From positions 75,182,429 to 75,246,428 of the forward strand of contig CM049312.1 of NCBI GenBank assembly GCA_026874595.1: DNA of 64,000 nucleotides, written 5' to 3'. Each line of letters starts with the position of its first letter. The stretch's first letter is position 1. The notes beneath the pieces are model-generated. The model searched no databases and was not told the origin of the DNA. It saw only the letters and a list, made by a program, of their open reading frames with translations. Positions 36,546-48,022 of the stretch are shown here, in pieces. The translations under genes were made by a program, and so were the position numbers. The DNA is from Sipunculus nudus. Its lineage: Eukaryota; Annelida; Sipuncula; Golfingiida; Sipunculidae.

Positions 36546-37470
36546 GAGTCGAGAAAGCTTATGAATATCATGGACATGTTGGGCTATTATAAAGGAATGT
36601 AATGTAATATGTGAGTAAATGATAAATGAAATTACCTGACTGATGGATTAATTGAGTAAAATATAGTGGTTTATTTTTATTTATTTAGGAGGGGTTGAAA
36701 ATCGTGATATATGTGAGCAAATATGAATGCAATGAGAGCAGTAATAAGCAGTAGTAGAATGATGATAAGGCTATTTGTTGAAGGATCTAAAGTGTATGGT
36801 AGTCTGCAAGCTTTCAATTACACAGATATGAAGTTATGGTTAACTATGCTGATGAAGTGATTTATGAATTTGTGACTGTATGACACAATATCTCTTTAGT
36901 CTTGACAAGGTACATTATTGTGATGCCCACTATGTCTACATATTATCCAATATTGACATAATTTCTGGCATGTACATAGGTACCTATGGATGAATAGTTA
37001 TACAAAATATTAAAAGTATGAATATATCTGATTCATAACGTTCTTGCTTACTTAGGCTGACTTTGGGATGGGGTCGGAGAAGGGAAAAGTGAGGGCAGCA
37101 CGAAGGTGGATGTAGAAATATTCTATTGTAATGTTTTGCATTTATATAAGAATATGAAAAGCTAAGAGGAAAGGGGCCCTTCTACTTCGTTATAGTAAAT
37201 TTCTAAATATATGATTGCAAACTAATACTGTGACAAGACTGTCATGAAGAAAAACAGTAAAGTTTTGAGATATTGTGATGCATATGAAAATTTACAGATG
37301 GACAGGCAAGTGGACAGAATGGACTAATACCTCTATTTCACTTTCAAGGGAATAATGCTTTTAAGTTTATATATAATCCTATTTGTTTTAAGCATATCCA
37401 CTTTTTTCATTAAGAAGTTTTTATCTGAATCATTTTTTTTTATTTACAGGTTTTATAAATTTTTAATAAA

Positions 37471-37608
37471 AAAACTGAAAATATAAGTTAAAATATTAGA
37501 ATTGTTGCAAAAGTTGCAATTATTATATATACAGAGTAAAAAACTGAAACTATAAGTTAAAATATTAGAATTGTTGCAAAAGTTGCAATCATCATATATC
37601 CAGAGTGT
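37471..37608. repeat. ~69-bp tandem duplication
   Basis: AAAAACTGAAAATATAAGTT with TAAAATATTAGAATTGTTGC and the following sequence to CAGAGT is repeated immediately, with only a few differences. Confidence 0.88.
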
Positions 37609-38033
37609 AGCTCATATTGGGTCATATTATGCATACACATATATTTTATTATTTTTAAATCATAAATGTTTAAACTGAATTTAAAAGAAAATAATGCCAC
37701 ATGGCATCTACAAGAATATTCCTTGAATCACTATTAAAAAGTTTTGCACACTGGAGTTTTCAGTACATGCTTAATTTTATTCACCAAAATAAAATAAAAG
37801 ATTCAGAAAATTTGATAAAATAAAACATCTTTTCAAATAAAGTATACACACTGTTGGTTGAATGAGTGACAAACAATATCATTGTGCTAATTACTATCCC
37901 AGTTTTAATTTATTACTGGAATTAATAGTCAATTTCACACCTGGTGAAGTTTTTACTCTTCTGAAGTAAGGAATTACTTATCTGATAAACATCCACACTT
38001 TCACAGCAATACACCACTTTGTGGAGACAATTT

Positions 38034-38500
38034 CAAGACGCCCATTCGCCTACCTTTTGAAAAAATAAATTATGTGATTTCTGGCTTCCTCTGTGTATAT
38101 ATTAATGATCCAAGGGTAATTTTGGTTGTGAAAAATTCTTATAGGGCCTTTGTGAAGGATGTATGAACTTGTTTATCAACATCATGTTTGTAAACAAAGC
38201 AATGTTGACAAACAGGAGAAACATGTTACCTAAGCTGGTAGGTTGCATATATGCGGAGGTAGAAAGGTCCCTTGTTGCAAACCGCCATTAGCAAAGCTCT
38301 GGCTTATCTTACTTGATGCCAGATGCCCTTGTTGAATTTGTTTTGATTATTTTGGCGGGCCCCACATAATAAATACATGTTGAGATAAACGAAAGAAGCA
38401 GCCTGTGGGCGCTGATATCCACTTTTTCTGGCCTATTTTTATAAAAGCTTTAAGGGATTACCTTTAGTTTGAAAAGGTCATATAGGTGATTGGGCCCCTT
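38034..38500 (+). mobile_element. AAGG-ended MITE, copy 1 (~470 bp)
   Basis: Right end reads AGGTGATTGGGCCCCTT then TA. Left end (GACGCCCATTCGCCTACC) is a diverged inverse of it. Colinear over its whole length with 50661-51130, sharing GTGATTTCTGGC, TATGAACTTGTTT, TGGTTGCATATATGC-type and TTTTGG.GGGCCCC blocks. A third, partial copy lies at 60086-60225. No coding capacity. Confidence 0.7.
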
Positions 38501-38815
38501 TAATGTACACTTTAATCATTGTAACCCTGGTGGTACAATACAAAATCTAAAAAGTAGCATAGCCTAGAATAAGAATGAATCAAATACAGAAAATAATAAC
38601 ATTCATCTAGTTTATGCACCATCTGGGAGGGGGGGGGGGGAGTGCAGGGCAGGGCAGAGGGGAAGCCTGCTGGTAGTTGCCAAGCTTAGCCAAGGCAAGC
38701 TGCCTGGGGTGTGTTACATAATGCAAGTGAAGGCTGTACTACTAGGTGGGCTAGATGTAAACAACACTTGACATGGTGTATGAAAACGTGAATAAAAGCT
38801 ATTCTTTCCAATCAA

Positions 38816-40032
38816 TTTCTTTGAAATTTCAGATTTTCAAAGATTAAATCCTTATGTTTATATGCTGTGAAAATTATATCAACAGTGCCAAAGTTGGACA
38901 AAATTTAAGGTATTGATTTTTTATTTATGCAAATAACTTGAAAAAAATTGCAAAATTCATATCTAATTTTGGGTAAACAATTGAATCTTGATTCAATAAA
39001 GTTATATTCCAGAAAAAAAGTCTCTAAGTTCAGCAAATTCTCATGTTAGGTGAGTAAATAAATTTCCTATTTATTTAATAACTGCATTATATTTTGGCCC
39101 ATAACTTCAAAATAATACCCAATACTGACCTAATTTTTGGTATGTTCATAGAAAATGTATGAAAGAATGTGAATACTAAATATGATCAAAACAGATCAGT
39201 GGTTTTGATATTAGGCAGCCCTGAATTGTAACAATGGCTTTTTTTTTATGGAAAACGGAGGTTTTTCCTTAATATCTCGAAGGAACGAAGACCTAATGAT
39301 CTTATTTTCGGTTTGGTAGGAGATTTTGGGGACATCTAAAATTATGCCAACAGCCTGGGGAGCATAGAGATGTGCACTGAATGACCTACAGTCATCAAAG
39401 TGGACTGCTTGACAATGTAAGGGAATACAACAAGAGCCTCTAAAAAAATTCAATAACTAGCCTAATTTTACAGCTTTATTTTCAAATTTCAGATTTTAAC
39501 AGATTAAATCCTTATGTGTACATGCTGTGAAAATTAAATCCACAGTACTTACAGGAAAAAAACGTGCCGTGGCCAAAGTTGGGCAAAATTTAAGGTACCA
39601 ATTTTATATTTTTGCCAATATTTAAAAAAATTTAACAGATTTTGATCTAATTTTTGGTATACAATTAAATTTTGATTAATTAAAGTTGTATTACTGAAAA
39701 AAAGTCCCTACCTTTAACACTTTTGGTCTTAAGTGACCAAATATCTTTCCTGATATTTTTACAAAGTCCATTATGTTTGGGCCCATAACTTTTTTAAATT
39801 AAACAATACTGACTTAATTTCTGGCATGTACATAGGAACTATATAGAGGAATATTTATGGTAAATATGAAGAAAACCAGATGAGTGGTTTTGATATTAGG
39901 TAGTCCTGAAGTGTAAAAATAGATTTCTTATAAAAAATTGAGGTTTTTCCTTAATATTTCGAAGGAACGTAGTCCTATTGACCCAATTTTCGGCATGGTG
40001 GGAGATTTTGGGGACATCTAACTGTATGCCGA
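38816..40032. repeat. Two diverged ~670-bp tandem copies
   Basis: Blocks such as AGATTAAATCCTTATGT, CAAAGTTGG.CAAAATTTAAGG, AGTGGTTTTGATATTAGG, GAGGTTTTTCCTTAATAT and GGAGATTTTGGGGACATCTA occur in the same order at offsets of about 660-680. A fragment of the same family lies at about 36955-37030. Confidence 0.8.
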
Positions 40033-40074
40033 ATTTCAGATTCGTAGGTCCAACGGTGTCGAAACGTGCCAGTC

Positions 40075-40134
40075 TAACGGACGGACATCCAGACGGACGG
40101 ACGGACAGACAGACAGACGGACGGACGACGGACA
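40075..40134. repeat. GGAC/GACA simple tract
   Basis: ACGGACGG and ACAGACAG units in a row, directly before the 40149-40179 hairpin. The same order of simple tract then hairpin is seen in the other repeat elements here. Confidence 0.85.
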
Positions 40135-40148
40135 ATGGACCACGACTA

Positions 40149-40179
40149 TAGCTCAGATGACTTATAGTCAGCTGAGCTA
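40149..40179. repeat. Terminal hairpin TAGCTCAG..CTGAGCTA
   Basis: 31-base hairpin: 8-bp outer stem TAGCTCAG/CTGAGCTA, one mismatch, 5-bp inner stem TGACT/AGTCA, 3-base loop. The same hairpin heads other units at 41545-41575 (near perfect), about 40199-40231 (decayed), 43844 and 44178. It likely marks element ends of a second Helentron-like or foldback family. Confidence 0.7.
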
Positions 40180-40198
40180 GAAACCTATTGTTTGATTT

Positions 40199-42720
40199 TT
40201 AGCTCAGCTGACTGAAAGTCATTCGAGGTATAGTGATCACTCTTTTGTCTGTCATCAGTCTTAACTGCTGGACCTAGAAACTTCTAACTGAGAACCCACA
40301 AAGGTCCAATAAGAAATCTCTTTGGAAACCTGAAATTAGGTCACTGTGACCAATATCCTGTGAGCTATGGCTGGCTTCAAAATACCCCCGGCAATAACTA
40401 AAATTTGATACAAAAGCTCCAGTATCTAACTACCTAATGCATTGATTGCCATGATTCTTTCAATGCATATTGATCATGGAGTGTTTCATCATTTTCTGAA
40501 CTCTGGTGCTGCCATCTGCATTTTTCTAATGTATTTTTCCTCATTTTTATGTATTTTTCTCTCTATTTTTGAGACCTTAAGACGAACCAGTCCATCCATA
40601 AACAGGGCACAAATTGTAACGGTTAGACTGAGAAACTTCTAACTAAACATCCAGAGAGGTCCTAGGCCAATCTCCTTGGAAATCTGAAATAATTTGGCCA
40701 TGGTGACCTCTATTTTGCAAACTACAGGCTGAAAACATGATTTCTGGCTGAAAACATGACTTTGAGCACCCAGTCAATTAGACGGGGCACAAATTGTAAT
40801 CGCTAAGCCTAGAATCTCCTTACATTACTCTCATGAAGATCCATAAAAAATGTCAGTGGAAACCTGCAACTAGGTCTCTGTAGCCTATATCCTAAGAGTA
40901 ATGGGGCTCGAAAGTACCCCCCCCCCCCCAGAATTATTAAAAATTTGATATATAAAATCAAATACTTTAATAACTAATGCACTGATTAACATGATTCTTT
41001 CTGTGCATATTAATCATGGAGGGTATCATCATTTCCTGAAGACTGGTCGCGCCAACTGGAATATTTCTAATTTTTTGCATTTTATTTTCTATTTTTGAGA
41101 CCTTCAGATAAAGCAGTTCATCCATTAACAAAGCACAGATTGTAAAGGTTAGATCTAGAAACTTCTGACTTTACATCCAGGGAGGTGATTCCTGAAATTA
41201 GGTCATGGTGACCTACTTTTTGTGAACTACTGACTGAAGATGACTGACAGGACACAACTTGTATCCGCTAGATCTAGAATGTTCCAATGTAATATACAGG
41301 GAAGTCTTGAGAAATCTCCATAGAACCCTGAAATCGGTCATGGTGACCTATATTTTAATTGTGTACTACCAACCAAAACATCTTGGGCAATCTCCATGGA
41401 AATCTGAAATTAGGTCATGGGGACCTATATTACTGGCCAAAAACATTTAAAGCACCCAGACAGGGTAAAAAACATTACTGTTAGACCTGAAATCTTCTGT
41501 CTTGACATTGAGGGATGTCTTTCAGAAATGTGCAGAGTCATTTATAGCTCAGCTGACTGTAAGTCATCTGAGCTATAGTGATCACTCTTTGTACGTTAGG
41601 CCGTCTGTCCATTAACAGGGCACAAATCATAACCACAGGACCTAGAATCTTCTAACTTTACATCCAGAAAGGTTCATTTAAAATCTTCTAGGAAACCTGG
41701 AATGAGGTCTCTGTTACCCATATTCTTCAAGCTATGGGGCTCCGAATTACCCCCCAGGATAATGAAAAATTTGATACAAAAGCTCAAGTATCTGACCAAC
41801 TAATGCGTTGATCACCATGATTCTTTGCGTGGATATTGATCTGTAGTTTCTGCAGACTGGTGGTGCCACCTGTATTTTTTCGATTTTTTTTAACGATTTT
41901 TTTTTTCTCTATTTTTGAGGTGCTGTCATCTGTTAACAAGGCACAAATCGTAACTGCTGGACCTGGAGTCTTGTCACTTTTCATTCTGAGAGGTCCATGA
42001 CGTCTCCTTGGAAACCTTGAATTAGGTCTCTATTACTCATTTTCTTCAAGCTATGAGGCTCTGAAGTACCCCCCAGAATAATAAAAAATTTGATACAAAA
42101 GCTCAAGTATTTGAACAACTAGTGCATTGATCAGCATGATTCTTTGCATCCATATGCATCATGGAGTGTTTCCTCAGTTCCTGCAAACGAGTGGCACCAC
42201 CTGGACTTTTAAAAATGTTAACACATTTTTTTTCTCTATTTTTGAGACCTTCAAAGATGCGGTCGTCCATTAACAGAGCACAAATTGTAACCGCTTGACC
42301 TCAAATTTTCTACCTTGACATACATGGAGGTCTGTGCAAAATATCCTTGGAAACTTGAAATTAGGTCTCTGTTACCCATATTCTCTGAGCCTATAAACAC
42401 CTCCAAGCATAATTAAAAATTTGATACCAAAGCAGGACACAAATCATAACCATTCAACCTGGAATCATCTAACTTTAAATCCAAGGAGGTCCATGAAAAG
42501 TCTCCTTTAAAACCTGAAATAAGGTCTCCATTACCCATATTTTCTGAGCTATGGGGCTTATAAGCACCTCTCCAGTATAATTGAAAATTTGATACCAAAG
42601 TAGGGCACAAATCATAACCATTTGGACCAGAAACTTCTAACTTGACATCCTGAGAGTTCCTCAAAGTTCTCTCCAGATTGTAATTCAGTCACTGTGACCC
42701 ATATTCTCAGAGAACTGGGG
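40199..42720. repeat. Block of ~0.3-1.3 kb diverged repeat units headed by AGCTCAGCTGACT hairpins
   Basis: AAAATTTGATACAAAAGCTC followed by CTAATGCATTGAT..CATGATTCTTT recurs near 40395, 40945, 41765 and 42085, with shorter copies near 42415 and 42585. Between them sit AGGTCACTGTGACC.ATAT and TAACAGGGCACAAAT.GTAA segments. Two head hairpins (40199, 41545) are each followed by TATAGTGATCACTCTTT. No coding sequence. Confidence 0.75.
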
Positions 42721-43025
42721 TATGTTTGAGCACTCAGAAATAATGCAAAATAAACACAAATCACCAGATTCCTCAGGAAAGGCTGGTTGGATTGTCATCA
42801 GATTTGTTGTGCTTATGGGTCTTGATGAACATAAACTAAGATGCATGAACAATGATGCCAACTACATTATCTTAACCAGAATATGGGTAGTCAACAAGCG
42901 ACTACGTGTATCCGCTGAAATCAGAGTGGGACAGGTGAAGTGAAGCATGCATTGAGTGGCAAGGGGAAATAGAGTGAGATGTGTTGCATATTAGCATGGA
43001 TGTCTGCAGCCAAAATGTGTATGTA

Positions 43026-43730
43026 GGTGGCGCCACCTACCACAAAATCCAGAAAACTGTCAAAGTTGTATACATATGCAAAAAGTTAAACCACTGCGGA
43101 GATATGTGATTTTATCCCACGGCAGACAAACAGACAGACGCTGTGCAAAAATGGTTCCAGGTGGTACCACCAGTTTTGCCTAAAATAAAAGAGCTATGCG
43201 AGATCTATACACATGCAAAATTTTGTCCCAATGGGTAAAAGGGTTCTCGAGATAGAAGTTTGGATGTCTGCCGCATAAATGTGAAAGAAGGTGGCACCAC
43301 CTGTCATAAAATCAAGAAAGCTATCCAAGATGTCTAAACATGCAAAATTTTAGGCAGAAAAGTCAAACCACTGCCGAGATAGGAGTGATTTTATCCCAAG
43401 GCAGACAAACAGATGGATGCTGTGCAAAAATGGTTGCAGGTGGCACCACCAGTTTTGTGTATGATGAAGAGCTATGCGATATCTATACACATGCAAAATT
43501 TTGGCCCAATCGGTCAAACAGTTCCCGAGATATAAGCCTGGATGTCTGCAGTGTAAAGATAAAAGTAGGTGGCGCCACCTGCCACAAAATCCAGAAAGCT
43601 ATCCAAGATGTATAAACCTGCAAAATTTTAGGAAGGTAAGTCAAACCAGTGCAGAGATATGTGATGGGCGCTGTGCAAAAATGGTTGCAGGTGGCGCCAC
43701 CATTTTTTATGTATGTTATAGAGCTATCCA
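43026..43730. repeat. Alternating A/B ~265-bp dimeric repeat with GGTGGCGCCACC palindromes
   Basis: Six GGTGGYRCCACC sites at 43026, 43160, 43290, 43439, 43568 and 43690. They alternate between context A (followed by T.CCAYAAAATC.AGAAA) and context B (preceded by GCAAAAATGGTTSCA). A-to-A spacing is 264 and 278; B-to-B is 279 and 251. CATGCAAAATTTT and GAGATA blocks also recur. Confidence 0.8.
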
Positions 43731-43843
43731 AGGGCTACATTTGTGCAAAAAACTCTGTTTTGGCAGATACAATTAGTTGCCTGTGCGAGGACATATTGTC
43801 ATCATGTCAGTCGGCTGAGCATCATGACCCATGGGTCACTTGT

Positions 43844-44206
43844 TAGCTCAGCTGACTGCATACAAAAATGCTAGTTTTCATTGGAATGGCTGGACATAAT
43901 ATAATGAAATCTTTCCTTCTGGTTGAGAACTTTAATTGCTACAGTTGAATGCATGAGGATACAATTTGGCATTCAGGATTATAAGAAAATGAGATGCACA
44001 AGCCGTGACTTTCTCGGCCTTGTATCACTGCAGAAACAATAATATTTATTTTGAAAATTAAATATCCGTAGGAGATTTTTTATGGACCTTGCTGGATGTT
44101 CACTTAGAAGTCTCTAGGGTCAGTTTCTACTAATGGAAGGCTGGATGGACCACGGACAAAGAGCTATTCATTCCTGCGCTGACTTAAAGTCAGATGAGCT
44201 AAAAAA
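43844..44206. repeat. Short element between AGCTCA hairpin ends
   Basis: Opens TTAGCTCAGCTGACTG and closes AAAGTCAGATGAGCTAAAA, inverse-related ends of the hairpin family at 40149. Interior about 330 bp, not recognised. Confidence 0.5.
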
Positions 44207-46117
44207 AACAAAGATTTTTTTAGCCCATGTTAAAGGATCTATGAAACAACCAGGTTGATGACACTTGTCCGCTTGCATAAAGTTTAGGACTGGAATATTT
44301 TTTATATAATACCATTTCTTTGCATGTTAAAATATAACAATTTGTAATCAGTTATACAAAGAGGCAACCAATTTAATTGCTTGTGATAGAAAACAAATAA
44401 TCCAATAAATTTGATTAATCAGCACAATACTAATATACACCATATCTGTCTCTGCATTCTGAGGCATTGGTGCATGGGTATAATAACAAAGTCCAATTAA
44501 TTAACATATTATGTGAATCTTAGTCTTTGGTAATAACCACCATTGATAATAAAAGACAACAGCATTTCTCACCATCATACTTTATTATTACTGAAAGTCA
44601 CACTCCTATATAAAAATACACCACAAGGGTTATCCAAACTATATCCAGTACCTCCAGACTACCGTACTGGGGCATGAACATAAGGATATTACAAGGCAAG
44701 ACACTACAGAAATGAGCTGATTCCCTAACAACATCTACAAACATCTACACCACAACTATCATTAACTACTATAAAACCTACATTAATCAAAATATATATT
44801 GTATATGTAATAAATATCATACACAAAGATATACAAAAGAACACCATTAATTGATTTTGCACAGAAATTGATTGAATGATATATACAATTGCCTTTATTC
44901 CCTATTCATAAATTTCAAGATCATTTAAAGAACACTCCCCACTATACCCCTTCACTACCCTAATCAAGAATGTGGTAGAGTTTTAAACTCAAAATATTAT
45001 AAACTGTGGCAAATGTCCTACTTCATGTAAAAAAATTCTTAAATAACTCTAGCATAGTCAATAATGATCTATCCCTTTTTGTCTTACTTTGATCTTGAAG
45101 CATTTTGTCCAAGGATATTGTCCATTCAAATATTTGCAACATATCTGAAGGGGAAAGCCCCTTAATTGCTCCCTATGGGGTGTTCAGTTTATCAAACATA
45201 TCACCAACCTACCCCTGTGCAATAATATTTGAACTCGATGTCACCCCTGTTATCACAATAAATATACATGTAATATCAGTATCTGAATAAAGTATAATTG
45301 TTTTCAGTGCATTGAAGCCAGGTATCCATATAATGCTACACCTGTATGGTGTATGTCAGTCTTAGCTTTTGCAATATGAGGAAATCACAAACCAAACTCA
45401 AACATAGCATTATGTGTACATGATACCACTCTGCAATTTAGAACGTTTAAAATTTCTGAAAATCAGGAATCTGAATCACAGAAAAATTAAGTATGTTAAT
45501 ATATGTACGCTGAGCATAATAGCATGTACATATAACACTTTATCTGAGTTGCATCTGCAGATTGCTCACAGACATTTTATATGTATAATCGGCTTTGAGC
45601 CAAAGTTCAAGAAATGTAAGTCCTTGCACAATCTAGTAAAATTATGACCAGGTAAAACCATTTTCTGGCCTGGCCATTATATGCCACCAACATAGCTTGC
45701 TTCAGCGAGTTATTTTTGAATAATGAACAAGGCAGTTGAACCAATCAAATGATCTGCATACCTTTGCTTAATTTACACAGATCCTCAAGCATGTTTGTTG
45801 GTAATTTCAAATTAAATGTCTAGCATTACCAGAGGGGCATTGGGAATCTGACCAATCAAATAAAGGCTTGTAAACCCATCCATTTTCTAGTGTTCCTGTG
45901 GTCTTATGCAGACCATATATGTAAGCAGTGTACATTAAATTGTTTAATTTGGTTCATTAGATTTAATAAGCACTAGTGATTTCCACCTGAATAGTTACCA
46001 GCTTATTCAATGTTCTTAAAATAGATGCCAGAGCAGCCCAGTGAAGCTGGAAGATGGGTAAAACAATTAATTACATTGTTTACTGTACTTTCAGTTATAC
46101 TGAAATGGAACATGAAT

Positions 46118-46356
46118 ACACAGAAAAGTTGTTTTTTCTTTGATGGGAGTCTAACCCTCTGATTGTTGGTTGTCTGCTCTACCGCTGAGCAACCACACAT
46201 TCCAACCCTTCTGTGTATCAGCACACTTTTACTGGCACCAGCAGAAAGTGTGCTCATACACAGAGAGGTTTTAGTAGCTCAGTGGTAGAGCACACAACTG
46301 GCAGTCAGAAGGTCATGGGCTCGATTTCAGTTCGAACTGAACTGACTTTTCTGTTT
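46118..46356. mobile_element. Head-to-head pair of tRNA-derived SINE-like units around a 19-bp inverted repeat
   Basis: The right arm (+) carries TAGTAGCTCAGTGGTAGAGC, an A-box/D-arm signature, and GGGCTCGATTTC, a B-box-like sequence. The left arm (-) carries TTGCTCAGCGGTAGAGC and GGGTTAGACTCCC. The centre is CTGTGTATCAGCACACTTT, 14 bases, then AAAGTGTGCTCATACACAG: a hairpin with one mismatch. Both outer flanks carry (A)ACTTTTCTGT. Neither unit folds as an intact tRNA, so these are SINEs or tRNA pseudogenes. Confidence 0.65.
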
Positions 46357-47619
46357 CTCTATCCAATGAACCAGCATGGCTATTCTCACATCTCTCTTTA
46401 TAACATTTAAGTTATATTGCACGACAAAATGTGGGTACTTTTCAAATATCCTTTGCTGGGCTCCAAAAGAATTTCCTAAGCTATATAAAAAATCAGTGAA
46501 CAATATATAATGGTTCAGTGACCCCACATAATACATCTTGAAATTTATGATCAATTAATTTGTAACATCTCCATTACAGATTTAGGTCAATAAATTGTAA
46601 GACCATTCAATATCACACAGCTTTAAAATAAAAATGCAGGCAAAAAAAAAGAGATACAGTGAGATGAACTTGATGAGTGAAATGAGTGAAATATTAGTGA
46701 ATATAATGAATATATTTTAAAGCTTCAACAACAGATATTGATAATTGATACAAATATGAATATTTTTGTATCAGAACATACAAATATGATATTCTTTGTG
46801 TAAATTTCTTAGCTAAATATATGGCAGTACAAACTGCTTTCATGAAGTAAGGAAACATTTAATGACAAGTGATTATACAAAAAGATGACTTACTTCAATC
46901 AAATATCATATAAGAGAACTAACTTTCATCCCTAGAAAAATTAACATAACCTATGTCTGTCACTTAGGAAATTTGGACAAAATCAACCAACCACACACTC
47001 AATAAATGTGTACAATATTCCACACAGACAGACATGTGAGGAATATTTTCTGATGACAATGCATCAAAATGCCTTGGCAGGCCTTTTCTATGAGATCAAG
47101 GTTGGCATCCACTTCTGTGGCAGTACCCTTTAAAACAGAATATGCATGTGAAAAACTGAAGTAGGTAACACCCTGATTAAGGTCCATTTTTTCAATAGTC
47201 TGAATCCACTGAGGAGATACTAATAATGTAAGAAATAATGGATTATTGATAGGTATCTCTTTGGTGTGATTCCAATCATGCTCAAGAATCACTTTGAATC
47301 AAGGGGACTGCTACTAACATGGATACACCTTGAAGTTGCTATATCTAGATGACAAGCACATTGTATAAATAAAATTATCATAATTGGGGTTTAATATATT
47401 TATAGGTGCTCTTCTGATAAAATTGGTTTATCAATAATCTTACTGTAATACAAAAATGTTTCCAAATTACGGTATTATAAATAAAACATATTCAATAAAA
47501 TATTCAAAATTGCATTGACGTCCTGCACATGAATGAAGCACCAATGACAAACGAGCCATGAAAAAAAACATGCCACTCAAGCTCGATGTGCACATACACT
47601 CCTCACACAGAGGTATATA

Positions 47620-48022
47620 CACTGCAGTCATTACAAATCTCCTTCAGTTTAACTGTTGCTTTGTACAGCTAGATCCTCCAGATTCCACCACCAGGGTGGG
47701 CACAGAGCAAAGAATTGTAATCAGACCAATGACAGCATGGTATCAGATTGTGCATCCAGCTCCAAGTTTTAAACCTGCTACACCCGATCTCATTGGTCTG
47801 ATTCTTGGCCCTGTGCTAGAACTGGTATAATCAGAATAATAAGCGCGGGGTGTTTTGTGTTTAAAATTTGGAGCTGGATGCACAATGTGATACCATCCAC
47901 TCATTGGTCTGCTTACAGTTCTTTGCTCTGTGCAAGCCCTGGTGGTGCTCGATAAAACAGAAAGAATCTTGTTTTTCAAAAGCAGTGGTTAAAATGGAAG
48001 GAGATCTGGAACACCTGCAGTG
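47620..48022. mobile_element. CACTGCAG-ended MITE, copy 2 (403 bp)
   Basis: Begins CACTGCAGT, ends CCTGCAGTG, flanked by TA on both sides (TA target duplication, Tc1/mariner-like by inference). The arms contain TTTAACTGTTGCTTTGT / AAAGCAGTGGTTAAAAT and GGGCACAGAGCAAAGAATTG / CAGTTCTTTGCTCTGTGC. Related over most of its arms to 29041-29318 but with a longer middle that has its own inverted pair (AGCTCCAAGTTTTAAA / TTTAAAATTTGGAGCT). Confidence 0.8.

Noticed and set aside
46262-46335. Functional tRNA gene
   Set aside because: A-box and B-box-like words are present but the anticodon and T stems do not pair, and an inverted diverged copy sits beside it; SINE or pseudogene is more likely.
46999-47292. 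97-codon - strand frame with a fairly protein-like composition
   Set aside because: No recognisable family, no supported splice sites or neighbours; could be chance.
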